Assembly: GCA_017616445.1 (NCBI GenBank) | Contig: JAFZYE010000079.1 | Location: forward strand, 1-63,624 | Direction of reading: 5' to 3' | Origin: Bacteroidaceae bacterium | GTDB taxonomy: Bacteria; Bacteroidota; Bacteroidia; Bacteroidales; Bacteroidaceae | Length of the DNA: 63,624 nt | Notes under the pieces: model-generated | What the model saw: the letters and a program-made list of their open reading frames with translations, nothing else | Database searches by the model: none | Told to the model about the DNA's origin: nothing | Part shown: positions 44,752-51,948 of the stretch, piece after piece | Numbering within the stretch: the stretch's first letter is position 1 | Layout: every line of letters begins with the position of its first letter | Made by a program: the position numbers and the translations under genes

Positions 44752-45360
44752 TTACTTCTTCTTTTTCTTTTTGCCGCCTCCGCTTGTGTTCTGCTGGTTC
44801 ACGCTTGCGAGGGCTTCTTTGTTGCTCATCAGGTTGATTTCCGAAGGCATGAGCGAAATCTTCTTGTCTGTGTATTCTGCCAAGTCGCTCAGTATCTTCT
44901 CGTCGTCCAGTGCGTTACTGTTCCAGTTGGCCAAAGCACGCTTCATCTGGTTGGCTACGAGCAGGGTCAGTTCGTCACGTTCTGCACCTGGTTCCATCTC
45001 TGTCAGCTTCTTCGTCAGCTGTTCGATGATCGACCCATAGTGGCGACGTGCAATTCGCTTCTGTGGATACGGTATTCTTTCCCGTTTCTTCTCTTGTTCG
45101 TTGATATGCTGAATCTCAACCGGATAATCAATGTCGAGCTGATAGTCGGATATGAAAGCCAGATGGTTCCACAACTTCTGGTAGAAGTCATCTGGGTTAC
45201 CTGTAAATGTTTGCATATTCGCCATCAGGTCTATGATGGTGAAGGCACAACGCTGGCGCTCCTTCTTATCCTCTAACGCAACAGCATAGTTCACCATCTC
45301 TTGGATACAACGCCCATATTCAGGCAGTCTCAATTTCTCTCTTTGTGTATTATAATCCAT
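44752..45360 (-). CDS. DUF4290 family protein
   Basis: 202 residues from ATG 45360. The DUF4290 pattern is clear: MDYNTQREKLRLPEYGRCIQ, then NHLAFISDYQLDIDYPVEI and RRHYGSIIEQLTKKLTEMEPG. The family is restricted to Bacteroidetes and has no known function. The C-terminus ends in SGGGKKKKKK, an unusual run of six lysines. Its stop codon is immediately followed by the murA start, so the two are almost certainly co-translated. Confidence 0.9.
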   Translation of the reverse strand: MDYNTQREKLRLPEYGRCIQEMVNYAVALEDKKERQRCAFTIIDLMANMQTFTGNPDDFYQKLWNHLAFISDYQLDIDYPVEIQHINEQEKKRERIPYPQKRIARRHYGSIIEQLTKKLTEMEPGAERDELTLLVANQMKRALANWNSNALDDEKILSDLAEYTDKKISLMPSEINLMSNKEALASVNQQNTSGGGKKKKKK

Positions 45361-45363
45361 CAA

Positions 45364-45480
45364 GTAATTTACTATTTGACTATTTACTATTTACGATTTG
45401 ACGATTTTTCACTCTTCGTTTTTCACTTTTCATTAAGCATTATGCATTATACATTATGCATTGTCTAAAGTCTAAAGTCT
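45364..45480. repeat. AT-rich short repeats between tsaB and DUF4290
   Basis: TTTACTATTTGACTATTTAC words, then GCATTATGCATTATACATTA and TCTAAAGTCTAAAGTCTC. They run up to and slightly into the 3' end of tsaB. No other element was seen. Confidence 0.65.
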
Positions 45481-46170
45481 CAAAAGATCTTTGCTTTTCT
45501 TCGCCACAAATTCCTTCAGATAAAACGGTTCGAAATAAGCTACGTCTTCAAACTCACCTCTCACGTGTTTCTTCTCGGCAAGCGGACCCATCCATTTGGC
45601 AAGCGGTTGGATGCCGCTGACGAAGTGGGCATTGGGGTGGGTGATGGTATCTCGGCATTTGTCCGACCCGTTTCCGAAGAAATAGATTGGATGTCGCTCC
45701 AGCTCCTCTGCAAACTCATCTGGCTCAATAATCATGGCTGTGGTCTCCATGATAGGCTTCAGCGCTCGTGTATAGAGAGCGGTATAAACCTCCATCCGTC
45801 TTGCGTCGATCATCGGACAGAGTAGGGCATCCTCCGGCAACTCCTCGCGTCCCAGCAACACCGGCACACACATCAGTTCGAGTGTGGGAATGGAGATCAG
45901 TCGCAGGTTGCGACCATAGCACACACCCTTGGCAATACTCGCTCCGATTCTCAGACCGGTATAGCTGCCAGGTCCCGAACTCACGGCTACCGCATCAAAT
46001 GGGATGGCGTGGTTGTCAGTAAACGAAAGTGCCTCTTCCACCATGCCGCCAATCACCTGCGCATGCTGAGGCCCCTCCAGCTGTTCTTCATGAAATATGT
46101 TCGCCCCGTCCTGGCTTACAGCCACAGAACAGGCATCTGTCGATGTGTCGATATGTAGAATGCAAGACAT
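45472..46170 (-). CDS. tsaB: tRNA threonylcarbamoyladenosine biosynthesis protein TsaB
   Basis: 232 residues from ATG 46170 (MSCILHIDTSTDACSVAV). TsaB is the dimerisation partner of TsaD in forming t6A37 of ANN-decoding tRNAs. It shows the ASKHA start, AVSSGPGSYTGLRIGASIAKG and MIDARRMEVYTALY. The few residues upstream in the open frame do not fit the family. It heads the housekeeping block ending at ispF. Its last residues (KSKDLLRL) are encoded where the AT-rich repeats begin. Confidence 0.95.
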   Translation of the reverse strand: MSCILHIDTSTDACSVAVSQDGANIFHEEQLEGPQHAQVIGGMVEEALSFTDNHAIPFDAVAVSSGPGSYTGLRIGASIAKGVCYGRNLRLISIPTLELMCVPVLLGREELPEDALLCPMIDARRMEVYTALYTRALKPIMETTAMIIEPDEFAEELERHPIYFFGNGSDKCRDTITHPNAHFVSGIQPLAKWMGPLAEKKHVRGEFEDVAYFEPFYLKEFVAKKSKDLLRL

Positions 46171-46255
46171 GCCTTTTCGCAATTTGAGTGCAAATATACA
46201 AATTATTTACCATTTAGCCATTTACTATTTACTATTTTTTGCAAAAGGATATGAA

Positions 46256-46279
46256 AAAAGGAGCGACGCTGCTCCTTTT
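46256..46279 (-). terminator. Hairpin terminator in the gap before tsaB
   Basis: AAAAGGAGC, loop GACGCT, GCTCCTTTT. On the minus strand six T residues follow, so it can end transcripts from the membrane-protein and toxin operon at 46.7 kb before tsaB. It could work on the plus strand too. Confidence 0.7.
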
Positions 46280-46360
46280 ATTAATTAGAATGCCCGTCAC
46301 GTCGCATGCTATTCCATATTAACTCAAATCGTGCATCCGTGCGAAATTTATGCAAAAATA

Positions 46361-46392
46361 TTTGCATTTCAGCAAAAAATTTCGTATCTTTG
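46361..46392 (+). promoter_or_regulatory. Strong orphan promoter leading into repeat array C
   Basis: TTTG at 46361-46364, exactly 20 bp, TATCTTTG at 46385-46392, a perfect match to the Bacteroidetes consensus. Downstream on the plus strand there is no gene, only TTTAGAC repeats (46405-46440), a palindromic element and the 22-bp-period arrays, then genes on the opposite strand. A non-coding transcript of the array is the simplest reading. Confidence 0.65.
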
Positions 46393-46445
46393 CAGTCAGA
46401 AAGATAAAAGACGTTAGACCTTAGACGCTAGACTTTAGTCTTAAG

Positions 46446-46475
46446 CTCTCCCCTTTCAAGGGGAGCGGGGAGAGG
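46446..46475. repeat. Palindromic element, divergent type 2
   Basis: CTCTCCCCTTT, CA, AGGGGAGCGGGGAGAG, between the orphan promoter and array C. It shows the same hairpin-plus-third-G-run layout as the other copies. Confidence 0.6.
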
Positions 46476-46502
46476 ATCTTCTCTGGTCTTTTGGCGGCCG
46501 CC

Positions 46503-46578
46503 GCAAGATATTCGCACGCCCGCCGCAAGATATTGCCCCGCCCGCTGCAAGATATTCGCACGGGCGGGGCAAACTAGT
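46503..46578. repeat. 22-bp-period decamer array, locus C part 1
   Basis: GCAAGATATT occurs exactly at 46503, 46525 and 46547, and the related GCAAACTAGT at 46569, all 22 bp apart. Spacers are CGCACGCCCGCC, GCCCCGCCCGCT and CGCACGGGCGGG. The third spacer keeps CGCACG and then carries the reverse complement of CCCGCC, the end of the first. The core is AT-rich, the spacers nearly pure GC. Confidence 0.88.
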
Positions 46579-46579
46579 T

Positions 46580-46645
46580 ACACCCTATCTCTCTCCCTTT
46601 TCTACCTATGTGTTTTCCCTGTTACACCCTAGTCTTTTCCCCTTT
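46580..46645. repeat. 22-bp-period decamer array, locus C part 2
   Basis: ACACCCTATC at 46580, CTACCTATGT at 46602 and ACACCCTAGT at 46624, with pyrimidine-rich spacers TCTCTCCCTTTT, GTTTTCCCTGTT and CTTTTCCCCTTT. It is offset by 11 bp from part 1, half a period. Read on the other strand, its AACAGGG words match locus B part 1. Confidence 0.7.
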
Positions 46646-46697
46646 TGCCTCTTCTGCCTTATATTTATCCACAGTATGAATCTATCGCATCCAGCCT

Positions 46698-47030
46698 TTA
46701 TGTGAATATGGAAAAAGCGATGATGAATGGAAACAAAAAGATAAAAACAATGACAAGGGTTGCTACAAACGATACGATGAACTTCCACCACTTCTTGTTG
46801 GCAAGCAGCACTCCCCATGAGACGAGCAGGACAATCGTCGTAAAGAGGTGCAAAATAACGACGATGTCACGCAGTATTGGCACATTCTCATAGTAAAGCC
46901 ACCACATCCATGCAAACCAGAACAATGCAAACAGCAGGGGCAGCACGTACCAGAAGCGGAGGATGAGCCGTTCGGCGGCTGCAAGAAAGCTTTTCAGGTT
47001 CATAAGCTTCATTTGTTTTGAGGGATTCAT
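46698..47030 (-). CDS. Truncated paralogue of the membrane protein at 47720-48523
   Basis: 110 residues: an N-terminal segment (SFLAAAERLILRFWYVLPLL) and two or three more helices (SWGVLLANKKWWKFIVSFVA). It is very like the N-terminal part of the gene at 47720-48523, including the DNA around both start codons. The large extracytoplasmic domain is missing. A 27-bp block that encodes the last residues of the longer protein survives just after this gene's stop (46672-46698, identical to 47710-47736). The gene is therefore a deletion derivative. Its start overlaps the toxin stop by 1 bp (TAATG), so it is probably translated with the toxin. Confidence 0.75.
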   Translation of the reverse strand: MNPSKQMKLMNLKSFLAAAERLILRFWYVLPLLFALFWFAWMWWLYYENVPILRDIVVILHLFTTIVLLVSWGVLLANKKWWKFIVSFVATLVIVFIFLFPFIIAFSIFT

Positions 47031-47332
47031 TATCCATTCTTCATCATCGTGCGATGAATGGTTACAATATAAATGGTTTTGGATGTGAAATAGTAGATGA
47101 TTTTATACTTTGGATGCGTAACAAACGAATATAGTTTTCTGCGTGGTGTGCTTCGTCTTTCATCAAGAATGCCTATTTGTGGACTATGCGATAACGTAGA
47201 AACTGTATTTGCAACTCCTTGTAAAAAACTATGCATAGCCGTTCTGCCCATGTTGTTTTCATACCAAGAAGCAATCTCATCAACACGATGCAAGGCTTGG
47301 CGTTTCCATATTATTCTTAATGGGACTATCAT
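47030..47332 (-). CDS. RelE/ParE family toxin
   Basis: 100 residues with the ParE-like layout: an N-terminal helix-rich part (LHRVDEIASWYENNMGRTAM), then GILDERRSTPRRKLYSFV, and a C-terminal strand set (HPKYKIIYYFTSKTIYIVTI). ParE toxins poison gyrase and RelE toxins cut mRNA; the sequence does not settle which applies, but ParE is the closer look. It overlaps the upstream antitoxin by 4 bp and the downstream small membrane gene by 1 bp. Confidence 0.8.
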   Translation of the reverse strand: MIVPLRIIWKRQALHRVDEIASWYENNMGRTAMHSFLQGVANTVSTLSHSPQIGILDERRSTPRRKLYSFVTHPKYKIIYYFTSKTIYIVTIHRTMMKNG

Positions 47333-47565
47333 CTGTAAAAAACAGCATCTACTTCGCGCTTGGTAGCGTTTCCGCTCTGTAAAGACAGAGCAATTTCTTG
47401 ATCGAGTTCTGCCTCAGAGAAATAACAAGGCATTGAACTTTTGGAAACAGAATGATGTGCCTTCGTTCCTAATTGGGAGTTATGATAGGACGAAGTTGCC
47501 TCTGGCTCCTGTACTCCAGAAACCGTTTCATTTGTTTCGTTGAGCTTATCTAAATAATCTGTCAT
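47329..47565 (-). CDS. Probable antitoxin of the ParE-type pair
   Basis: 78 residues, acidic and polar in the first half (KLNETNETVSGVQEPEATSS). The C-terminal half (FSEAELDQEIALSLQSGN) is a likely toxin-binding helix. No ribbon-helix-helix or HTH is obvious, so it is called antitoxin mainly from its place: it precedes the toxin with a 4-bp ATGA overlap. A different antitoxin class is possible. Confidence 0.6.
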   Translation of the reverse strand: MTDYLDKLNETNETVSGVQEPEATSSYHNSQLGTKAHHSVSKSSMPCYFSEAELDQEIALSLQSGNATKREVDAVFYR

Positions 47566-47719
47566 GATGAATCAACATTTATTCCACCTGCAAATTTACA
47601 ACAATAATACATCCCGTCCAAATGTTTTTAATGGAAAATGCAGAAAAAAATAAGTAGGAGGATGGAATCTGAGGTTTCGCAACCTTGACTTAGCTATTTA
47701 ATTTGTCCTCAGTATGAAT

Positions 47720-48523
47720 CTATCGCATCCAGCCTTCTACGCGATACACTTTCTCCATGAGTTTCTTCTCCTCCTTGGTTTCGGCATCCTTGAACCACAC
47801 TTCGATGCGTGCGGCATAATAATCATACCAGTCTCCTTCGTAGATGGTGAATTTCTGTTTGTCCACCACCTTTGAGAATGCTGTCGTTGGACGTATCTTC
47901 GCTCGACTATCCTCTGAAATCCTGGATTCGGATAGCGGAATGTTCTCGGTGACCTCGAAGCATCGGAGGTAGATTTCGCCGGCAGGCAGTGGGCCGTAAT
48001 AGAAGTCGTACAGATAGATTCCGCCTTGTGAGTCGTCCCAAACTTGCAAGTAGGTGTCGGCATTAAGTGTATCTACTGTTACAACAGAATCAGTGTCGAC
48101 AACGGACACCGCAAGGGAATCGTCCCAATGATATCTCTGTAGCGGCAGGTTGTATGTTAATCCCTCTGGTATTGGATGATCCCTGCCGAATCCGTCAGGA
48201 GCCGACATGGCGGCAAAGCTGAGATAGAACCCCAAGACTCCAACGAACACGACGGAAACCACAACAGAGACGATGCACCGCCACCACTTCTTGTTGGCGA
48301 GCAGCACACACCATGATACGGCAAGCATCAACAGAGTAAGGAGCAGCAAGCAGTAGATGATGTTTTCAAGTATCGATGGATAGGTAGTAGTTAGTAATAT
48401 CAAGATAAACAGCAGCACTGCCGCCAGCAGGGGCAGCACGTACCAGAAGCGGAGGATGAGCCGTTCGACGGCTGCAAGAAAGCTTGTCAGTTTCATAAGC
48501 ATCATTTGTTTTGAGGAATTCAT
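47720..48523 (-). CDS. Membrane protein with an extracytoplasmic beta domain, ECF operon member
   Basis: 267 residues from ATG 48523. Two or three N-terminal helices (LILRFWYVLPLLAAVLLFIL, IIYCLLLLTLLMLAVSWCVL, CIVSVVVSVVFVGVLGFYLS) carry a C-terminal soluble part (about 110-267) with no recognised domain, including YDFYYGPLPAGEIYLRCFEV and WYDYYAARIEVWF. It follows the barrel gene at 48605 by 81 bp on the same strand and may be the last gene of the ECF operon. A truncated paralogue lies beyond the toxin pair. Confidence 0.7.
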   Translation of the reverse strand: MNSSKQMMLMKLTSFLAAVERLILRFWYVLPLLAAVLLFILILLTTTYPSILENIIYCLLLLTLLMLAVSWCVLLANKKWWRCIVSVVVSVVFVGVLGFYLSFAAMSAPDGFGRDHPIPEGLTYNLPLQRYHWDDSLAVSVVDTDSVVTVDTLNADTYLQVWDDSQGGIYLYDFYYGPLPAGEIYLRCFEVTENIPLSESRISEDSRAKIRPTTAFSKVVDKQKFTIYEGDWYDYYAARIEVWFKDAETKEEKKLMEKVYRVEGWMR

Positions 48524-48604
48524 CTGTAATAACGCATGAGACAAAGAAAAATTGCGTACAGCATTTACGCCATACGCAATTTTACTATAATTTAACAATT
48601 GTCC

Positions 48605-49414
48605 TTAGAATGCGAGCCTCAATCCCGCAGTCATGCTTTTGAACTTAGGACCGAAGTCCGATTGCAGCACGTTGCAGGGCGAGTACTTGAAGTATATACC
48701 TAAGCGATTGTAAGTGATGTCGCACATCAATCCGTAGGTCACTTTGTTGCGATGCAGGCGGTTGGCTTCGAATTTCTGATTCTCTCCGTTGAGGCTGTAA
48801 CGGGTCTTGAGCGATGCATAGGTATTGAAATACAGCTCTGGTCCGCAAGAGAAATACCAGTAGCCTCCAAGGGCAAAGTGGAATTGCAGCGGTACAACGA
48901 GGCTGAATGTGTGGATGCGGCTGAACTTCGGATTTGCTCCTGTGGGATAGGGTGCCAGCGTGATGGTGCCGTCATCGTTCAGGAGGAACTGATTGTGGCC
49001 GGTCATGCGGTAGTTTCGCCACGAAAGGCCGAAGCCGAGGGTGATGAAGGAGGTGTTGCTCAGGCGGTGGTCGAAGGCAACGAGGTTGCGCAGCTCCAAC
49101 TCGAACGACTGTCCCATGTCGATATTGACACCTGGCGCTTCGTCGGCACCTGAGATGAATCCGAAGTTGAACGATGTGGCGTGTGGATAAGGTGCTCGGT
49201 TCAAGATATAAGTTGATGTCCTGTATTGCGCTGGTACATCGTTTTTCTTGCTGCGTGACGGGCTAAGAAAGGGTATGCTGAAGTCCCAGCCGCCTGGGTG
49301 GTCTTCGTTATACATTTCCTGCGATATACCTGCTGCGATTGAATCGTTCTGTGCCTTGATGCCACAGGTTATGGCCATCGTCATGATGGTGATGAGAATG
49401 AGTTTGGTTTTCAT
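48605..49414 (-). CDS. Outer-membrane beta-barrel protein of the ECF operon
   Basis: 269 residues with a signal peptide (KLILITIMTMAITCGIKA) and barrel-type alternating strands, ending FKSMTAGLRLAF with a terminal Phe. About 10 to 12 strands fit the length. A loop near residues 45-75 is polar (SPSRSKKNDVPAQYRTS). The closest general description is an outer-membrane beta-barrel of PorT/OmpA-barrel size. It is 10 bp after the gene at 49425 and is presumably controlled by the ECF sigma factor upstream. Confidence 0.75.
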   Translation of the reverse strand: MKTKLILITIMTMAITCGIKAQNDSIAAGISQEMYNEDHPGGWDFSIPFLSPSRSKKNDVPAQYRTSTYILNRAPYPHATSFNFGFISGADEAPGVNIDMGQSFELELRNLVAFDHRLSNTSFITLGFGLSWRNYRMTGHNQFLLNDDGTITLAPYPTGANPKFSRIHTFSLVVPLQFHFALGGYWYFSCGPELYFNTYASLKTRYSLNGENQKFEANRLHRNKVTYGLMCDITYNRLGIYFKYSPCNVLQSDFGPKFKSMTAGLRLAF

Positions 49415-49424
49415 AATTGTCTGG

Positions 49425-49937
49425 TTATTTAGTTCGTTTGAAATTTTGTTTCAGTAAGTCTAATGTCAGGTTCTCGCCTTCGAGCAGCACTAACGTGATT
49501 TCGTACTGTACGGGGCTGGTGCGTTTGGGCTTGCATTGGTAGCACAGGTACACTCGTGTCTTGCTGACCTTCACGCGAGGAAAAGTAAGCTCGCTCCTGA
49601 CTGCGATGCGGAAGATGGAGTAATAGACGTGCCCGCCGCGCACCTCATGGTCTACTTCCTCGTCGTACTTGTTGCGCTCTTCATAGTCTTTCAGCAGCAA
49701 CTCCTCAATTCTGTTGCGCTGCTCTTCGTTGGCGGTCAGCTTGAGCGTGTGCATCTTCGTCAGGTTGTACTTCTCGATGGCTTTGCCTGTGAGGATGGTC
49801 GAGTTCACGTCCTTCACGATTTTTCCTTCGAATACGGGCTGTACATGCATCCCTCCCTGTTCCGTCTTCGTGTAGTCCTGCGCCATCACGATCAAGCCGA
49901 AGCACAGGATGATGGTTGTTACGATGAATCTTCTCAT
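49425..49937 (-). CDS. Secreted hypothetical protein of the ECF operon
   Basis: 170 residues with a signal peptide (FIVTTIILCFGLIVMA). The mature part is mixed alpha/beta and charged, with KLTANEEQRNRIEELLLKDY as a helix and paired strands near FPRVKVSKTRVYLCYQC. I do not recognise the family. It lies 4 bp after the anti-sigma-like gene and 10 bp before the barrel gene, so envelope function and ECF control are likely. Confidence 0.65.
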   Translation of the reverse strand: MRRFIVTTIILCFGLIVMAQDYTKTEQGGMHVQPVFEGKIVKDVNSTILTGKAIEKYNLTKMHTLKLTANEEQRNRIEELLLKDYEERNKYDEEVDHEVRGGHVYYSIFRIAVRSELTFPRVKVSKTRVYLCYQCKPKRTSPVQYEITLVLLEGENLTLDLLKQNFKRTK

Positions 49938-49941
49938 AATC

Positions 49942-50397
49942 TTATGGCTCTATATTATACATTGCATCAATATCGATATCCGACTCAGAAGCCGTCGTGA
50001 AGATGTCGCAAACAGCATCCTCGGCCATTGCAAGCACACGAGTCTCATCGGTGATGACCTCGCCGTCCACGTAGGCAATGCATTCGTAGTCCTGCTTGTC
50101 CTGGCGGCTATTCAGCCACAATCCGATGCCGGCTACGACCACGATGCTGGCTGCCATAGCCCATCCGATGCGGCGAGTCCAAATGCTCCGATTGCGACGA
50201 CGGGTCATTTCTTCGTCGTACTCTGCTTCGTCGAGTGTCAACTGACCTAACATCGCACCGATGGCCTTCCATTCGGCAGGTGCATCCTTGCGACTTACCT
50301 CGTAAGCCAGCCTCCGCTCCTCCTCGGGTGTGGTAACACCCTCCAAGTACTTGTCAATCAGTTTATTTACTTCGTTTCTATCCATATAATCATTCAT
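49942..50397 (-). CDS. Anti-sigma factor-like membrane protein
   Basis: 151 residues. The N-terminal part (NEVNKLIDKYLEGVTTPEEE) resembles the cytoplasmic helices of Bacteroidetes anti-sigma factors. One membrane helix (AMAASIVVVAGIGLWL) follows, then a short acidic periplasmic tail. It lacks a FecR domain and the zinc-binding HxxxCxxC motif. It lies directly after the ECF sigma gene, which is the main reason for the call. A second ATG four codons in could be the start. A palindromic element separates it from the sigma gene. Confidence 0.75.
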   Translation of the reverse strand: MNDYMDRNEVNKLIDKYLEGVTTPEEERRLAYEVSRKDAPAEWKAIGAMLGQLTLDEAEYDEEMTRRRNRSIWTRRIGWAMAASIVVVAGIGLWLNSRQDKQDYECIAYVDGEVITDETRVLAMAEDAVCDIFTTASESDIDIDAMYNIEP

Positions 50398-50407
50398 TTC
50401 TATTTAA

Positions 50408-50433
50408 TTCCCCCTAAAGGGGGGTAGGGGGTC
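50408..50433. repeat. Palindromic element, type 1, between sigma and anti-sigma genes
   Basis: TTCCCCCTAAAGGGGGG, TA, GGGGGTCT. It fills almost the whole gap between the sigma stop and the anti-sigma start and could form a hairpin in the operon mRNA. Confidence 0.85.
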
Positions 50434-50434
50434 T

Positions 50435-50941
50435 TTATTTTTTCAATCTTTCTCGCATCTCCTCGTACACTTTCTTTCTCGCTCTCGACACCATCACCTG
50501 AATCGATGCCTTCGCTATGCCTGTCCGTTGGGCAATCTCGTCGTTCGAAAGTCCATCCAGTTGCCGTAGTTCGAACAGTTCGCGTTCGCGTGGATTGAGG
50601 CCGTCAATGAGTTGCTGCAACAACTCCGCCGCTTCTGTCCGCTCCAGCTCTTCATGTGGCGATGCATCTGCTCCGATCTCCCGCTCGTGTGCCGGCATCA
50701 GTTCCACGGTGATTCCGCGTCGTCTGCGCTGCATGTCCACACAGCAATGTTTTGCAATCCTTATGGCCAATCCGCTGATATTACGACCTGCATCCAACTT
50801 CTCAGCATATTGCCACAACTGCACCAGTGCCTCTTGTGCCACATCCTCAGCATCGTCGGACGAGCCGAAGAAGTCCATGCCCACCTTCCACATCGAAGGG
50901 CGCAACTCAATGGCAATATGTTCGAACTCCACTTGGGTCAT
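50435..50941 (-). CDS. ECF-type RNA polymerase sigma factor
   Basis: 168 residues from ATG 50941. Region 2 contains FFGSSDDAEDVAQEALVQLW, the core-binding and -10 recognition helix. Region 4 contains LNPRERELFELRQLDGLSND, followed by the HTH EIAQRTGIAKASIQVMVSRARKK (split here across the helix turn). Bacteroidetes ECF factors with a linked membrane anti-sigma respond to envelope signals. It heads an operon of sigma, anti-sigma, secreted protein, barrel and membrane protein. Confidence 0.93.
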   Translation of the reverse strand: MTQVEFEHIAIELRPSMWKVGMDFFGSSDDAEDVAQEALVQLWQYAEKLDAGRNISGLAIRIAKHCCVDMQRRRRGITVELMPAHEREIGADASPHEELERTEAAELLQQLIDGLNPRERELFELRQLDGLSNDEIAQRTGIAKASIQVMVSRARKKVYEEMRERLKK

Positions 50942-50998
50942 ACAACTAATATGCGTAAACAACAAGAAAAACTTAACTCCGAAAAGCTAAGTTTTTTG

Positions 50999-51042
50999 GA
51001 CCCCCTCTGTCCTTTTGGACATCTCCCCCTTAAGGGGGAGCA
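50999..51042. repeat. Palindromic element, type 2 variant
   Basis: GACCCCCTCTGTCC, TTTTGGACAT, CTCCCCCTTAAGGGGGAG. A second small stem (GTCC with GGAC) lies inside it. It is upstream of the sigma gene, followed by TCTAGAGTCTAAGGCC-type repeats. Confidence 0.75.
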
Positions 51043-51074
51043 CTAAAGTCTAGAGTCTAAGGCCTAAAGTCTAT

Positions 51075-51103
51075 TTCCCCCCTAAAGGGGGTTAGGGGGT
51101 CAA
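51075..51103. repeat. Palindromic element, type 1, overlapping a stop codon
   Basis: TTCCCCCCTAAAGGGGG, TTA, GGGGGTCAA. On the minus strand its GACCCCC end forms part of the TGA stop of the FNT gene. Confidence 0.85.
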
Positions 51104-51717
51104 CTCTCTTTATCGAAATTTATGATTCTCACCAAATTACATCCGACCGTGTTGCCCAGCACGATGGCAACATAAAGAATTAATATATCTATAAGGTGAG
51201 CTGCCCAGAAGTCGGTGGGAACGGCCAGATAGTAGAATGCATCGGCGATGCAGTGGGGGAATCCACAAACGATGAAGATAGGCACACCATAGAGTAGGGG
51301 ATACCATTTGTTCTCGTACTTTGCAAACTTCACGCTTACCGTCATGATGAATCCGCACCCGATAGCCAGCAATCCACAACGTAGGGGACCGTTTGCCAGA
51401 CGGCTCTCCAGTATGCCTTGGGCCACACCCTGCAGGTCGGCTGGTGAGTTGTACGACAAGAGGGCAACAAGTAACGTACCGATGATATTGCCCAACAGCA
51501 CCTTGGGAATCTCTTTAACAGGCAGACCCTTGCTTCCTCCACAGAAGCCTACGGTGCCAGTGAACAGTTTGAAACCATAATGAACTACAGCCAAAAGGCC
51601 GAAGGTAAAGAGTACGATGCCGATGATGTCTTTGCTCATCAGGTAGCCGAAGCCAGCTATGCCGATACAGATACCGGCCATGATGCTACTGCGTAGCGTT
51701 GCGATAAAATCTTTCAT
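51100..51717 (-). CDS. Formate/nitrite transporter (FNT) family channel
   Basis: 205 residues with six hydrophobic helices. GFGYLMSKDIIGIVLFTFGL and KLFTGTVGFCGGSKG match helices 1-2 of the FNT fold, and CGFPHCIADAFYYL carries the central His of FNT channels. The protein is shorter than the usual 260-280 residues. FNT channels move formate, nitrite or hydrosulfide; the ion here cannot be told. The stop codon lies in a palindromic element. The gene is alone on the minus strand. Confidence 0.8.
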   Translation of the reverse strand: MKDFIATLRSSIMAGICIGIAGFGYLMSKDIIGIVLFTFGLLAVVHYGFKLFTGTVGFCGGSKGLPVKEIPKVLLGNIIGTLLVALLSYNSPADLQGVAQGILESRLANGPLRCGLLAIGCGFIMTVSVKFAKYENKWYPLLYGVPIFIVCGFPHCIADAFYYLAVPTDFWAAHLIDILILYVAIVLGNTVGCNLVRIINFDKES

Positions 51718-51844
51718 TTCGAAATTGGGTAAGTGAGTAGATTTGATTTTACTTTTTTATGTTTATTTTATAATTCTTCTTGTTTATTATTTTTCTATGG
51801 AACCTTAGTAATGTTTATAACAAAAACATCAAAACCCCTTCTCT

Positions 51845-51948
51845 TCTAAAGTCTAACTTTCAACTCGTTCAACTGACTTTAAACTTTCAACTGACTTTAA
51901 ACTTTAAACTTTGAACTTTAAACTATCAACTATCAACTATCAACTTTA
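51845..51948. repeat. AT-rich periodic repeats
   Basis: CTTTCAACTGACTTTAAACT, then ACTATCAACTATCAACTATC. The repeats end at the stop codon of the sensor kinase, where a palindromic element takes over. Nothing else was seen in 51718-51945. Confidence 0.75.
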
